Source: Firmicutes bacterium UBA7510 (GTDB taxonomy: Bacteria; Bacillota; Clostridia; Tissierellales; Sedimentibacteraceae). Taken from it: a DNA stretch of 31,619 nt. The notes beneath the pieces were generated by a model. The model was given only the letters and a program-made list of their open reading frames with translations, made no database searches and was not told where the DNA came from. Shown here piece after piece: positions 23,998 through 31,111 of the stretch (its first letter is position 1; each line of letters opens with the position of its first letter). The stretch is from the NCBI GenBank assembly GCA_002479485.1, contig DLNM01000031.1, positions 1 through 31,619 of the forward strand, read 5' to 3'. The position numbers and the translations under genes are program-made.

Positions 23998-26352
23998 ATG
24001 GATAAAATTAAACTTTCAGTTAGAGAATTAATTGGTTATGTATATAAAAGTGGTGATATAGGTGGAGACTCTATAAGTGTTGAAAGGGCCTTAGAAGGAA
24101 CAAGGATACATAAACTACTACAAAGTCAAATGGATGAAAATTATAAAAAAGAATATTATTTGAAGCATGAATTTAACTATATGAATATTGATTTTGTAGT
24201 TGAAGGTAGAGCTGACGGAATCATAATTGAAGAGAATGAAATTACAATAGATGAAATAAAGTCTACCTATAAAACATTAGATACTATAGATGAAAATTAT
24301 AATTTTTCTCATATAGCACAGGCTTTATGTTATGGTTATTTTTATTGTGTTAATGAATCAATAAATTCAGCTGTTGTTCAGTTAAGATATTGTAATATTG
24401 ATACAGAAGAAACTAAAACTATAAGAAAAAATTATACTATTGATGAGTTAACTAAATTTTTTTACGAGTTAATTGATAAATATTTAGAATGGGCTAAACT
24501 CAGAATTGAACACTATGTATCTAAAAGAATAACTATTGATGAAATGGTATTTCCTTTTGAAAATTATAGACAAGGTCAAAGAAATCTTTTGGTAGCAGTA
24601 TATCAAACTATAAATAACAAAAAAAAGCTATTTGCACAAGCACCTACTGGTATTGGAAAAACAATATCTGTACTTTTTCCATCTATTAAGGCACTAAATA
24701 GTAACAATAACAGTAAAATATATTATTTGACAGCAAAATCATCTACTAAGCAAATGGCTGAAGATACTATTTCAAAGCTACTAAATAGAGGGTTAAAACT
24801 TAGAACAACAATAATTACAGCTAAAGAAAAAATATGCTGTAATGACACTTTTAATTGTGATGCTGAGATATGTCCTTATGCAAGGGATTACTATTCGAGA
24901 ATAAATGATGTTTTACTTACTGCAATGAAATCAGAATATATGTATAATAGAGATTATATTGAAAAGCTTGCTAAAAAATACACTGTGTGTCCATTTGAGC
25001 TCAGTTTAGAATTAGGGTATTCTTCTGATGTAGTTGTATGTGATTATAATTATTATTTTGATCCGAGAGTTGCCTTTCAAAGAGAGGATTTTATGGACAA
25101 TACCAATGATATTCTTCTAATAGATGAGGCGCATAACTTAGAAGATAGAACTAGAAATATGTATTCATGTGAACTGATAAAAGAGAAATATTATGAGGTT
25201 TATAAGGAGATAAAGAGTATATCTTTTTTAGATAAAGACATTCAAAAATCTCTCAAGAATATTAATAGTGAGTTTGTTTCATTAAAAAAAGAATTTGATG
25301 ATACGGAAGAAAGAAAGAATAAATTATTGTCTGAAGTACCTAGTAAGCTACTAAAATCACTAAGAAGTTTTGTAGAAAAAACAGAAAAATGGATGAACGA
25401 TAAGAAAGGCTATAATAACGAGAAGCTCGAAGAATTATTTTTTGAAAGTATGTTTTTTATAAAATTATCGGAACTGTATGATGAGAATTTTTGCTACTAC
25501 TTAGAGAAGGGTAAAACTTTCATGGTAAAAATATTTTTAATTAATACTTCTGATATACTAAGCAGCATATTAAAGAATGCTTATTCTTCAATATTTTTTT
25601 CTGCAACACTTACTCCTTTAAGATATTATAGGCAAATTCTTGGAGGCAATGCAGAAGAAGACAAATTATTGTTACTTGATTCGCCTTTTAGTATTGATAA
25701 TTTTAACTTAATTGTAAGTGGAAATCTTTCAATGAAATACACGCTAAGGGATAATAATATATCTAAAATCTGTGAATATATACATGCTACTATTAACAAT
25801 AAATTGGGAAATTATATAGTCTTTTTTCCTTCATACGCATATCTAAATAAGGTGTGTGATATATATGAAACACAGTATGATGATAAAATTATAATAAATT
25901 CAGCTTCTTTACAGGAAAATGAACAGCTAGAAATATTAGAACTGTTCTATAGTAAAAGGAATATAGTTTTATTTACAGTTGTAGGTGGTGTGTTTTCTGA
26001 AGGAATTAATTTACCCTATGATATGTTAATAGGCTCTATTGTAATAGGTACTGGTATTCCACAAATATCCTTTGAAAGAAATTTAATAAAAGATTTCTTT
26101 GATAAAAATTATAACTGTGGATATGACTTTGCATATAAATATCCGGGATTTAATAAGGTTTTACAATCTGTTGGTAGAGTTATAAGGACTGAAGAAGATA
26201 GAGGATTAGCACTGCTAATTGATTCTAGATTATTACAACAAAATTATCTAGAATTATTTCCTAATCATTGGAAAGATTATAAAGTAATATATAATGAAAA
26301 CCAATTAAATAATTTTTTAAATAAGTTTTGGCTTGAAGGAAGAGAAGTGTGA
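23998..26352 (+). CDS. Cas4-like nuclease fused to an XPD/DinG-type Fe-S DNA helicase
   Basis: A 784-residue protein. Residues 1 to about 165 look like a PD-(D/E)xK nuclease of the Cas4/RecB type: LEGTRIH with His38, GRADGI with Asp73, and IDEIKST with Glu86/Lys88. The rest is a superfamily 2 helicase: APTGIGKT (215-222), a likely Fe-S cluster (C280 or C281, C287, C292, C331), DEAH (376-379), then SATLTPL, GVFSEGINLP and QSVGRVIRTEEDRG as helicase motifs III to VI. XPD/DinG helicases move 5' to 3' on single-stranded DNA, so a role in repair or removal of DNA structures is inferred. There is no cas gene nearby. The ATG at 23998 is taken rather than 23986 because ggtgtatggg may act as an SD. 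Confidence 0.85.
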   Translation: MDKIKLSVRELIGYVYKSGDIGGDSISVERALEGTRIHKLLQSQMDENYKKEYYLKHEFNYMNIDFVVEGRADGIIIEENEITIDEIKSTYKTLDTIDENYNFSHIAQALCYGYFYCVNESINSAVVQLRYCNIDTEETKTIRKNYTIDELTKFFYELIDKYLEWAKLRIEHYVSKRITIDEMVFPFENYRQGQRNLLVAVYQTINNKKKLFAQAPTGIGKTISVLFPSIKALNSNNNSKIYYLTAKSSTKQMAEDTISKLLNRGLKLRTTIITAKEKICCNDTFNCDAEICPYARDYYSRINDVLLTAMKSEYMYNRDYIEKLAKKYTVCPFELSLELGYSSDVVVCDYNYYFDPRVAFQREDFMDNTNDILLIDEAHNLEDRTRNMYSCELIKEKYYEVYKEIKSISFLDKDIQKSLKNINSEFVSLKKEFDDTEERKNKLLSEVPSKLLKSLRSFVEKTEKWMNDKKGYNNEKLEELFFESMFFIKLSELYDENFCYYLEKGKTFMVKIFLINTSDILSSILKNAYSSIFFSATLTPLRYYRQILGGNAEEDKLLLLDSPFSIDNFNLIVSGNLSMKYTLRDNNISKICEYIHATINNKLGNYIVFFPSYAYLNKVCDIYETQYDDKIIINSASLQENEQLEILELFYSKRNIVLFTVVGGVFSEGINLPYDMLIGSIVIGTGIPQISFERNLIKDFFDKNYNCGYDFAYKYPGFNKVLQSVGRVIRTEEDRGLALLIDSRLLQQNYLELFPNHWKDYKVIYNENQLNNFLNKFWLEGREV

Positions 26353-26356
26353 AAAA

Positions 26357-26440
26357 AGCGAAGAGAAAAACACTCTTCGCTCTATGGAAAAATCAAAAAA
26401 ACGATTTTTCATCGCAATTTGTGATGTCACGAAGTGGCAT
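26357..26440 (+). repeat. Modular intergenic hairpin element, copy B (H1-H2-H3)
   Basis: H1: agcgaagag (26357-26365)/ctcttcgct (26373-26381), loop aaaaaca. H2: gaaaaatc (26387-26394)/gatttttc (26403-26410). H3: atgtcac (26424-26430)/gtggcat (26434-26440), loop gaa. The SD aggagg (26444-26449) follows. In H2, copy A has a G-C pair where this copy has A-T, so pairing is kept. The frame of the next gene runs open through this element, but that translation is not credible. Confidence 0.85.
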
Positions 26441-26453
26441 AATAGGAGGAAGA

Positions 26454-27257
26454 ATGATAAATATAGTTTCAGAAAAAAATGTATTAAACGGTAGAATAAT
26501 TGATAAAAACACTACTAATAAATTAATTGAAGAGGACAAAACAAGAATATATGAAGTTATTAGAGTAATTAATAATAAGCCAGTTTTTTTACTTGAGCAT
26601 TATGAAAGACTGGTTAATAGCATAAAATTATCTAATTTAGATACGGATATAAATTATGATTCATTTACAAACTGTATAGATTTATTAATAAGTGAAAATG
26701 ATTTAAGAGATTGTAATATTAGAGTTTCTTTTGATTTGAAAGAAGAGCCTTTGTTATTTATGTATTTTGTGAAAAGCTTTTATCCTGATAAAAGCTACTA
26801 TGAAACAGGAATACATACTATTACTATTATAAAAGAAAGAGAAAATCCTAATATTAAAAAAAATACAAAGAGTTATAGAGACGAAATAGATTTATTATTA
26901 AAAGAGAATGAAGCATTTGAAGCAATATTAGTTAATTTTGACAAAACAATAAGTGAAGGTAGCAAATCAAATGTATTTTTTGTAAAAGGAAACAGCCTAA
27001 TCACTGCCGAGGATAATGATGTGCTATTAGGTGTAACAAGGAATAAGGTACTTGAGATAGCTGAAAACTCGAATATTAACATAATTAAAAGAAAAATAAA
27101 TTTAGAAGAAATTAACAGCTTTGATGCCGCTTTTATCACAGGAACATCAAATAATGTTTTACCAATTAAAACAATTAATGATATAATACTTAAGTCTACT
27201 ACTAACGAAGTTGTTATAACATTAATGAAAGAATATGAAAAAATTATCTTAGAATAG
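26454..27257 (+). CDS. Class IV PLP-dependent aminotransferase/4-amino-4-deoxychorismate lyase family
   Basis: A 267-residue fold-type IV PLP enzyme, the family of branched-chain aminotransferase, D-amino-acid aminotransferase and PabC. Key parts: the N-terminal YEVIRVINNKPVFLLEHYERL with the conserved Arg, a probable PLP Lys139 in NTKSYRDEI, Glu168 in SEGSKSNVFFV, and VLLGVTRNKVLE and ITGTSNNVLPI for cofactor phosphate binding. Which reaction it catalyses cannot be read from the sequence; no pab or ilv genes are adjacent. The frame is open from 26349, but the ATG at 26454 has aggagg 4 bases upstream and begins the family-like sequence. It follows the helicase and hairpin element B. Confidence 0.87.
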   Translation: MINIVSEKNVLNGRIIDKNTTNKLIEEDKTRIYEVIRVINNKPVFLLEHYERLVNSIKLSNLDTDINYDSFTNCIDLLISENDLRDCNIRVSFDLKEEPLLFMYFVKSFYPDKSYYETGIHTITIIKERENPNIKKNTKSYRDEIDLLLKENEAFEAILVNFDKTISEGSKSNVFFVKGNSLITAEDNDVLLGVTRNKVLEIAENSNINIIKRKINLEEINSFDAAFITGTSNNVLPIKTINDIILKSTTNEVVITLMKEYEKIILE

Positions 27258-27284
27258 TAGCGCGCACAGCGCACGTACAAAAAG

Positions 27285-27314
27285 CACAAAAACGACCTCG
27301 GGGTCGTTTTTGTG
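27285..27314. terminator. Strong terminator hairpin after the aminotransferase gene
   Basis: A 13-bp perfect stem, cacaaaaacgacc (27285-27297) with ggtcgtttttgtg (27302-27314), and a tcgg loop. The A run and T run are within the stem, so it can act in both orientations. From here to the next promoter I see only a gcat/atgc mini-hairpin and G-rich patches. Confidence 0.75.
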
Positions 27315-27430
27315 AAGCATTAATATGCATAAAAGGGGTATTGGGAATATATTTGGCTATCGGGGGGATAACCTAATATTATTATAACAAAATTCGACAT
27401 TATATGCAATAGCTTTTTAAAAAAAATTTT

Positions 27431-27459
27431 TTGTATTTAATAAAAATTTAGGTTATAAT
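27431..27459 (+). promoter_or_regulatory. Probable sigma-A promoter of the cysteine desulfurase/thiI unit
   Basis: TTGTAT (27431-27436), a 17-base spacer and a perfect TATAAT (27454-27459). It leaves a leader of about 75 bases holding the diverged AT-rich repeat unit. Confidence 0.65.
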
Positions 27460-27497
27460 AAAACTATACAAATAAAATTGTTCCAATATTATTATTA

Positions 27498-27515
27498 ATA
27501 TTGTTCAATATTATT
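27498..27515 (+). repeat. Diverged AT-rich unit in the cysteine desulfurase leader
   Basis: atattgttcaatattatt resembles the start of the 26-base unit found in the tig leader and upstream of lon, with one substitution and a 3-base deletion. It sits, as at tig, between a sigma-A promoter and the SD. The match is short and AT-rich, so it may be chance. Confidence 0.4.
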
Positions 27516-27540
27516 AAATTTTAACATTTGTGAGGAATAA

Positions 27541-28698
27541 ATGAATATATATTTAGACAATTGTGCAACAACAAAAGTAAGAGATGAAGTATTAGATGAA
27601 ATTATAAATACTTATAGTAAGGATTATGGTAATCCATCTTCACTTCATAGAATGGGATTAACCGTAGAGAAAAAAATTAACATTGCTCGAAAAAGTGTAG
27701 CTTCACTTATAAATGCAAGTGAAAAGAATATATTGTTTACTAGTGGTGGAACAGAATCTAATAATTTAGCTATAAATAGCCACATGTTAAAGATAAATAA
27801 AAATAATAATATTGTTACTACAATTATAGAACATGCTTCGGTATATAATGTATTTAGGCAATATGAAAAAAAAGGCTATGATGTTAGATATCTTAGTACA
27901 GATAGAAATGGATTTGTTGATTTTAACAGTTTAGAACAATTGGTAGATGAAAAAACTGGACTTATATCAATAATATATGTTAATAATGAAATCGGTACAA
28001 TTCAAAAATTAGACGAAATAATTAAATATGTAAGAAATAAAAATAATAAAATAAAAATTCATGTAGATGCTATTCAAGCTATTGGCAAAATACCAATAGA
28101 TGTAAAAAAGTTAAATGTTGATACAATGTCATTTAGCAGTCATAAAGTACATGGACCTAAAGGCGTTGGAGGACTATTTATAAGTTCTAGATCTAATTTT
28201 GAAGCATTAATGTATGGAGGAGGACAAGAAGAAAGTTTAAGACCAGGAACAGAAAATACACCTGGAATTATTGGCTTTGGAAAAGCATGTGAGCTGATTA
28301 AAAATGATTTTAAAGAAGAGGTTAATAAGTTAAATATGCTTAAATCTGCATATGCTAAGAAATTAAGTGAAAGTATAGATGATATAATCATTAATACTAT
28401 GCTTGATAGTAATAGTGCACCACATGTACTAAGTGTATCCTTTAAAGATGTTAAAGCAGAAGTTTTAGTGCATTATTTAGAAAATTATGATATATATGTA
28501 TCGACAGGTGCAGCATGTTCATCTAAATCAGATAGTATAAGTAGAACTTTAGAAGCGATTGGATTAAATGAAAACTATATCAATGGTACTATTAGACTTA
28601 GCTTTGGATATTTTAATGATATAAATGATGTTGACTTTACTGTAGATAAAATAAAGGAAAGTGTTGAAGACATAAGAAAAATAACAAGAACAAGATAG
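27541..28698 (+). CDS. Cysteine desulfurase (NifS/IscS family, NifZ-like)
   Basis: A 385-residue PLP enzyme (class V aminotransferase fold) taking sulfur from L-cysteine to form an enzyme persulfide and alanine. Motifs: N-terminal YLDNCATT, TSGGTESNN (cofactor phosphate), HVDAIQAIGK, the PLP Lys202 in SSHKVHGPKG, the RPGTEN segment and the persulfide Cys326 in GAACSSKSD. The next gene is thiI, so its likely role is sulfur supply for tRNA 4-thiouridine, as for B. subtilis NifZ with ThiI. A wider Fe-S role cannot be excluded, but no iscU-type scaffold is adjacent. The start ATG follows tgagga. Confidence 0.94.
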   Translation: MNIYLDNCATTKVRDEVLDEIINTYSKDYGNPSSLHRMGLTVEKKINIARKSVASLINASEKNILFTSGGTESNNLAINSHMLKINKNNNIVTTIIEHASVYNVFRQYEKKGYDVRYLSTDRNGFVDFNSLEQLVDEKTGLISIIYVNNEIGTIQKLDEIIKYVRNKNNKIKIHVDAIQAIGKIPIDVKKLNVDTMSFSSHKVHGPKGVGGLFISSRSNFEALMYGGGQEESLRPGTENTPGIIGFGKACELIKNDFKEEVNKLNMLKSAYAKKLSESIDDIIINTMLDSNSAPHVLSVSFKDVKAEVLVHYLENYDIYVSTGAACSSKSDSISRTLEAIGLNENYINGTIRLSFGYFNDINDVDFTVDKIKESVEDIRKITRTR

Positions 28699-28710
28699 CT
28701 GGAGAGAAAA

Positions 28711-28735
28711 GAGTGAAGAAAAAACATCTTCACTC
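28711..28735 (+). repeat. Modular intergenic hairpin element, copy D (H1 only)
   Basis: A 9-bp stem, gagtgaaga (28711-28719) with tcttcactc (28727-28735), loop aaaaaca, identical to the loop of H1 in copy B. The linker tatgg merges into the thiI SD (ggagg, 28739-28743). H2 and H3 are absent. Confidence 0.75.
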
Positions 28736-28747
28736 TATGGAGGAACT

Positions 28748-29908
28748 ATGTATAATTTAATAGCTTTAAGTATGGGTGAGGTTGCATTAAAGGGAAAAAA
28801 CAGGGGATATTTCGAGAAAAAATTAATTGATAGAATAAAAAGAAACATTAAAGAGTTTAATAACGTATCTATATTTAAGGATCAAGGTAAGGTTTTTATT
28901 GAACCAGAAAATGAAGAAGATGTGGATATGATTATCGAAAAAGTTAAAAAAGTTTTTGGAATAGTTTTACTGAGTCCTTGTATAAAGGTTGAAAAAAATG
29001 TTGATGTTATAGAGGAAAGTGTAAAAGAACTATTTTCTCATTTAGTAAAAAATAATAATATCAAAACATTCAAGGTTCAAACAAATAGAACTGACAAAGA
29101 ATTTGAAATTAAGTCACTTGATTTTAATAGACGATTAGGTGGAGTAATTCTAACCAATTTTAACGATGTTAAAGTAGATGTTCATAATCCTGATATATAT
29201 ATTTATGTTGATATTAAGACCGATTGCTATATTTATTCTGAAAGAATCAAAACTGTAGGTGGACTTCCAATTGGTACTAACGGTAAAGGATTGTTGCTGT
29301 TATCTGGAGGAATCGACAGTCCTGTAGCTGGATATATGATGGCTAAAAGAGGTGTAGAGCTAGAAGCCTTATACTTCCATACATATCCTTTTTCTAGTGA
29401 GAGAGCTAATGAAAAGGTTAAAAAATTAAGAGATTTATTAGAGGATTACTGCGGTAAAATCAAGCTTAGAAGTGTAAATATGCTAGAGATTCATAAAGCT
29501 ATAAAAGCTAACTGCCAAGAACGTAATACAACTATTTTAGCTAGAAGATTTATGATGAAAATTGCTGAAAAAATATCAAAGGAAAATGATATTAATATAC
29601 TTATAACGGGAGAAAGTTTAGGTCAAGTTGCCAGTCAAACTATTGAATCAATGTGCGTTATTGAAAATGCAGTAGAAATCCCTATAGTAAAGCCACTAAT
29701 AGGAATGGATAAAACCGAAATAGTTAAAATATCTCAAGAAATGGGAACATTTGAAACATCAATTTTACCATATGAGGATTGTTGTCAAATATTTGCACCT
29801 AAACATCCTGTAACAAAACCTAAGCTTGAAAATATTTTAGAAGACGAAGAGAATTTAGATATTGAAAATTTAATAGATATAGTTATGCGAACTACTGAAA
29901 TAAGTTAA
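28748..29908 (+). CDS. thiI: tRNA 4-thiouridine synthase ThiI (short form, no rhodanese domain)
   Basis: A 386-residue enzyme that adenylates U8 of tRNA and replaces its oxygen with sulfur. An N-terminal ferredoxin-like domain plus THUMP (about 1-165) binds tRNA; the PP-loop ATP pyrophosphatase motif is SGGIDS (186-191), followed by YFHTYPF. It ends after the AANH domain and lacks the C-terminal rhodanese domain of E. coli ThiI (482 residues), as in B. subtilis, where the partner cysteine desulfurase donates sulfur directly. A free Cys pair (DCCQIF) near the C-terminal end is a candidate sulfur acceptor. It has a good SD (ggagg) and is presumably co-transcribed with the desulfurase gene. Confidence 0.95.
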   Translation: MYNLIALSMGEVALKGKNRGYFEKKLIDRIKRNIKEFNNVSIFKDQGKVFIEPENEEDVDMIIEKVKKVFGIVLLSPCIKVEKNVDVIEESVKELFSHLVKNNNIKTFKVQTNRTDKEFEIKSLDFNRRLGGVILTNFNDVKVDVHNPDIYIYVDIKTDCYIYSERIKTVGGLPIGTNGKGLLLLSGGIDSPVAGYMMAKRGVELEALYFHTYPFSSERANEKVKKLRDLLEDYCGKIKLRSVNMLEIHKAIKANCQERNTTILARRFMMKIAEKISKENDINILITGESLGQVASQTIESMCVIENAVEIPIVKPLIGMDKTEIVKISQEMGTFETSILPYEDCCQIFAPKHPVTKPKLENILEDEENLDIENLIDIVMRTTEIS

Positions 29909-29925
29909 AACTAAAAAATTTTATC

Positions 29926-29952
29926 ACCAAACTTAATTGATTACATATATTA
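29926..29952 (+). promoter_or_regulatory. Sigma-K-like promoter of the small Cys/Gly-rich protein gene
   Basis: AC (29926-29927), 16 bases, then CATATATTA (29944-29952), a full match to the mother-cell sigma-K -10 consensus CATAnnnTA. It lies 27 bases before the start codon. Sigma-K recognition is inferred from the B. subtilis consensus. Confidence 0.5.
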
Positions 29953-29979
29953 CTGTAACAAATAAAAAGAGGTGATATG

Positions 29980-30150
29980 ATGTCTGAAATAAAAAGTACT
30001 GGTTTTAACGGATGCGGATGTGGCAATAATTGTGGATGCGGATGCGGCTTTGGCTTTGGAGGCTGGGAGATACTTATTATACTTATAATCATTTTTTGTT
30101 TCTGTGGCGGAGGATTTGGTAATTTCTTCGGAGGATGCTGTAACAATTAA
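29980..30150 (+). CDS. Small Cys/Gly-rich protein with one hydrophobic segment, YjcZ-like sporulation type
   Basis: A 56-residue protein, or 57 if the tandem ATG at 29977 is used; the later ATG is better spaced (5 bases) from gaggtg. It has a short polar start, a Cys/Gly block (NGCGCGNNCGCGCGFGFGG), a hydrophobic stretch WEILIILIIIFCFC that could span a membrane, then a Gly/Phe-rich end closing with CCNN. There are nine Cys in all. The Gly-aromatic plus short hydrophobic layout resembles YjcZ-family sporulation proteins and small cysteine-rich coat proteins, but I claim no specific homologue. The sigma-K-like promoter just upstream agrees with expression in the mother cell. Confidence 0.7.
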   Translation: MSEIKSTGFNGCGCGNNCGCGCGFGFGGWEILIILIIIFCFCGGGFGNFFGGCCNN

Positions 30151-30159
30151 TGAAAATCT

Positions 30160-30190
30160 AATTGCTGTCGCTTTGGGCAGCAATTTTATT
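30160..30190 (+). terminator. Rho-independent terminator after the small protein gene
   Basis: An 8-bp stem, aattgctg (30160-30167) with cagcaatt (30178-30185), a 10-base loop and a T-rich tail that runs into the rnhA SD region. Confidence 0.65.
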
Positions 30191-30205
30191 TTGGAGGTAA
30201 ATATA

Positions 30206-30658
30206 TTGGATAAAATAATAATATATACAGATGGTGCATGCTCTAATAATCAATCATCAGTAAATTATGGCGGATATGGAGCAGTACTCATTTTTAAAGA
30301 TAACATAAAAGAAATATATGGCGGGGAAAAAAATACAACTAATAATATAATGGAGCTTACAGCTATAATTAAGGCATTAGAATCGTTAAAGCGCAGAGAT
30401 ATACCTGTTAATGTATATTCCGATTCAGCTTATATAGTAAATTGTATTAACAATAAATGGTACATAAACTGGAGGAGAAATGGATGGATTACATCAAAGA
30501 AAACTCCAGTTGAAAATAGAGAGCTTTGGGAAAAACTATTAAGCTTAATTGAACATATTGATAACTTTGAGATAATAAAAGTTAAAGGACATGCAGGTGA
30601 TAAATACAATGAATTAGCAGATGAACTAGCTAGAAGAGGTGCTAATGAGGTTAAATAA
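30206..30658 (+). CDS. rnhA: Ribonuclease HI
   Basis: A 150-residue nuclease that cuts the RNA strand of RNA-DNA hybrids (R-loops, primers). The four acidic catalytic residues are present: Asp9 (YTDGACSNN), Glu50 (IMELTA), Asp73 (YSDSAY) and Asp139 (ELADELAR), with His129 in VKGHAGD. The basic handle WYINWRRNGWITSKKTPVEN is also present, as in E. coli-type RNase HI. The start is TTG at 30206, with ggagg 8 bases upstream; the frame is open further upstream, through the end of the small-protein gene in another phase, but that part has no family match. Confidence 0.95.
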   Translation: MDKIIIYTDGACSNNQSSVNYGGYGAVLIFKDNIKEIYGGEKNTTNNIMELTAIIKALESLKRRDIPVNVYSDSAYIVNCINNKWYINWRRNGWITSKKTPVENRELWEKLLSLIEHIDNFEIIKVKGHAGDKYNELADELARRGANEVK

Positions 30659-30672
30659 TAATTTAATTTAGT

Positions 30673-30875
30673 AAGCTTAGTAGAGGGGTTACTACTTCGA
30701 AATACTTTTACTATGAATCTAAGTGAAGCAAAGTTTATATAACGTTTCTGATTCCGTAATTCGGTTTCCCTTATTTTTATAAGGTAGGGAAATCATAGCT
30801 ACAGATAATCAAAGAAAAATAAAAGGATTTTTCTTTGATTATCTGCGTTTTTTGGCAGGTTTATCTACTAAGCTT
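30673..30875. other. Structured intergenic element bounded by a perfect 12-base inverted repeat
   Basis: aagcttagtaga (30673-30684) is the exact reverse complement of tctactaagctt (30864-30875). Between them are ttccctta-type and cttc/gaag pairings and an 18-bp perfect hairpin (30802-30845). It may be the closing helix of a noncoding RNA of about 200 bases or the terminal repeats of a miniature mobile element; I see no clear target-site duplication. I do not recognise RNase P RNA, tmRNA, SRP RNA or a known riboswitch. It occupies the left half of the 453-base gap between rnhA and the LysM gene. Confidence 0.55.
30802..30852 (+). terminator. Strong terminator hairpin downstream of rnhA
   Basis: A perfect 18-bp stem: 30802-30819, starting cagataatcaaag, pairs with 30828-30845. 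The loop is eight bases, and cg plus six T follow. It is 140 bases past the rnhA stop, within the inverted-repeat element, so it could terminate rnhA or a separate small RNA. Confidence 0.75.
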
Positions 30876-30954
30876 TCTGACATTGTTTGTCGAAGCCATA
30901 GTCTATATATCGAGCCTTCCCTTTTCTCAGTATTTAAATCAAAGGAGCACGAGA

Positions 30955-31008
30955 ATGGAGAAGAGTGCGACTTTTCGCACCAAAAAGTTAATTTTTATTG
31001 TGCCTTAA
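30955..31008 (+). CDS. Possible 17-residue micro-ORF
   Basis: A perfect SD aaaggag (30941-30947), a 7-base spacing, then ATG and 17 codons (MEKSATFRTKKLIFIVP) before TAA. The peptide is basic with a hydrophobic end. A 6-bp hairpin (gtgcga 30965-30970 with tcgcac 30975-30980) lies inside the frame. TTGTTT (30883-30888), 17 bases, TATATC is a weak promoter candidate. No homology is known to me; it may be a real small peptide, a leader peptide or chance. Confidence 0.35.
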   Translation: MEKSATFRTKKLIFIVP

Positions 31009-31056
31009 CCATGCTACGCCAAAAATGTTAGTGTGCTAAATTCTCATTTATAAGTC

Positions 31057-31083
31057 ACATATTGAATTGCAGTGAATAGAATA
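31057..31083 (+). promoter_or_regulatory. Possible sigma-K-like promoter of the LysM gene
   Basis: AC (31057-31058), 16 bases, then AATAGAATA (31075-31083), one mismatch to CATAnnnTA. The geometry is the same as at 29926-29952. It is 28 bases before the start codon. Confidence 0.35.
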
Positions 31084-31111
31084 AATAATAAATTTATATT
31101 GAGGTGATTCA

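Noticed and set aside
23998..24500. cas4 gene of a CRISPR adaptation module
   Set aside because: The Cas4-like domain is fused to a helicase. No cas1, cas2 or repeats are in the window.
26349..26453. N-terminal extension of the class IV aminotransferase through the hairpin element
   Set aside because: The frame is open, but it translates hairpins H1 to H3. A perfect SD and ATG at 26454 start the conserved part.
27315..27430. Riboswitch before the cysteine desulfurase gene, suggested by the G-rich patches
   Set aside because: I could match no known aptamer core, and the sigma-A promoter lies downstream of these patches, so they would not be in the leader.
30104..30205. N-terminal extension of RNase HI upstream of TTG 30206
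   Set aside because: It overlaps the end of the small Cys/Gly-rich gene and a terminator. The SD ggagg and the family N terminus point to TTG 30206.
30673..30875. 6S RNA, RNase P RNA or tmRNA
   Set aside because: The conserved RNase P and tmRNA sequences are absent. The fold is multi-branched rather than the single long bulged hairpin of 6S RNA. Not excluded without a covariance search.
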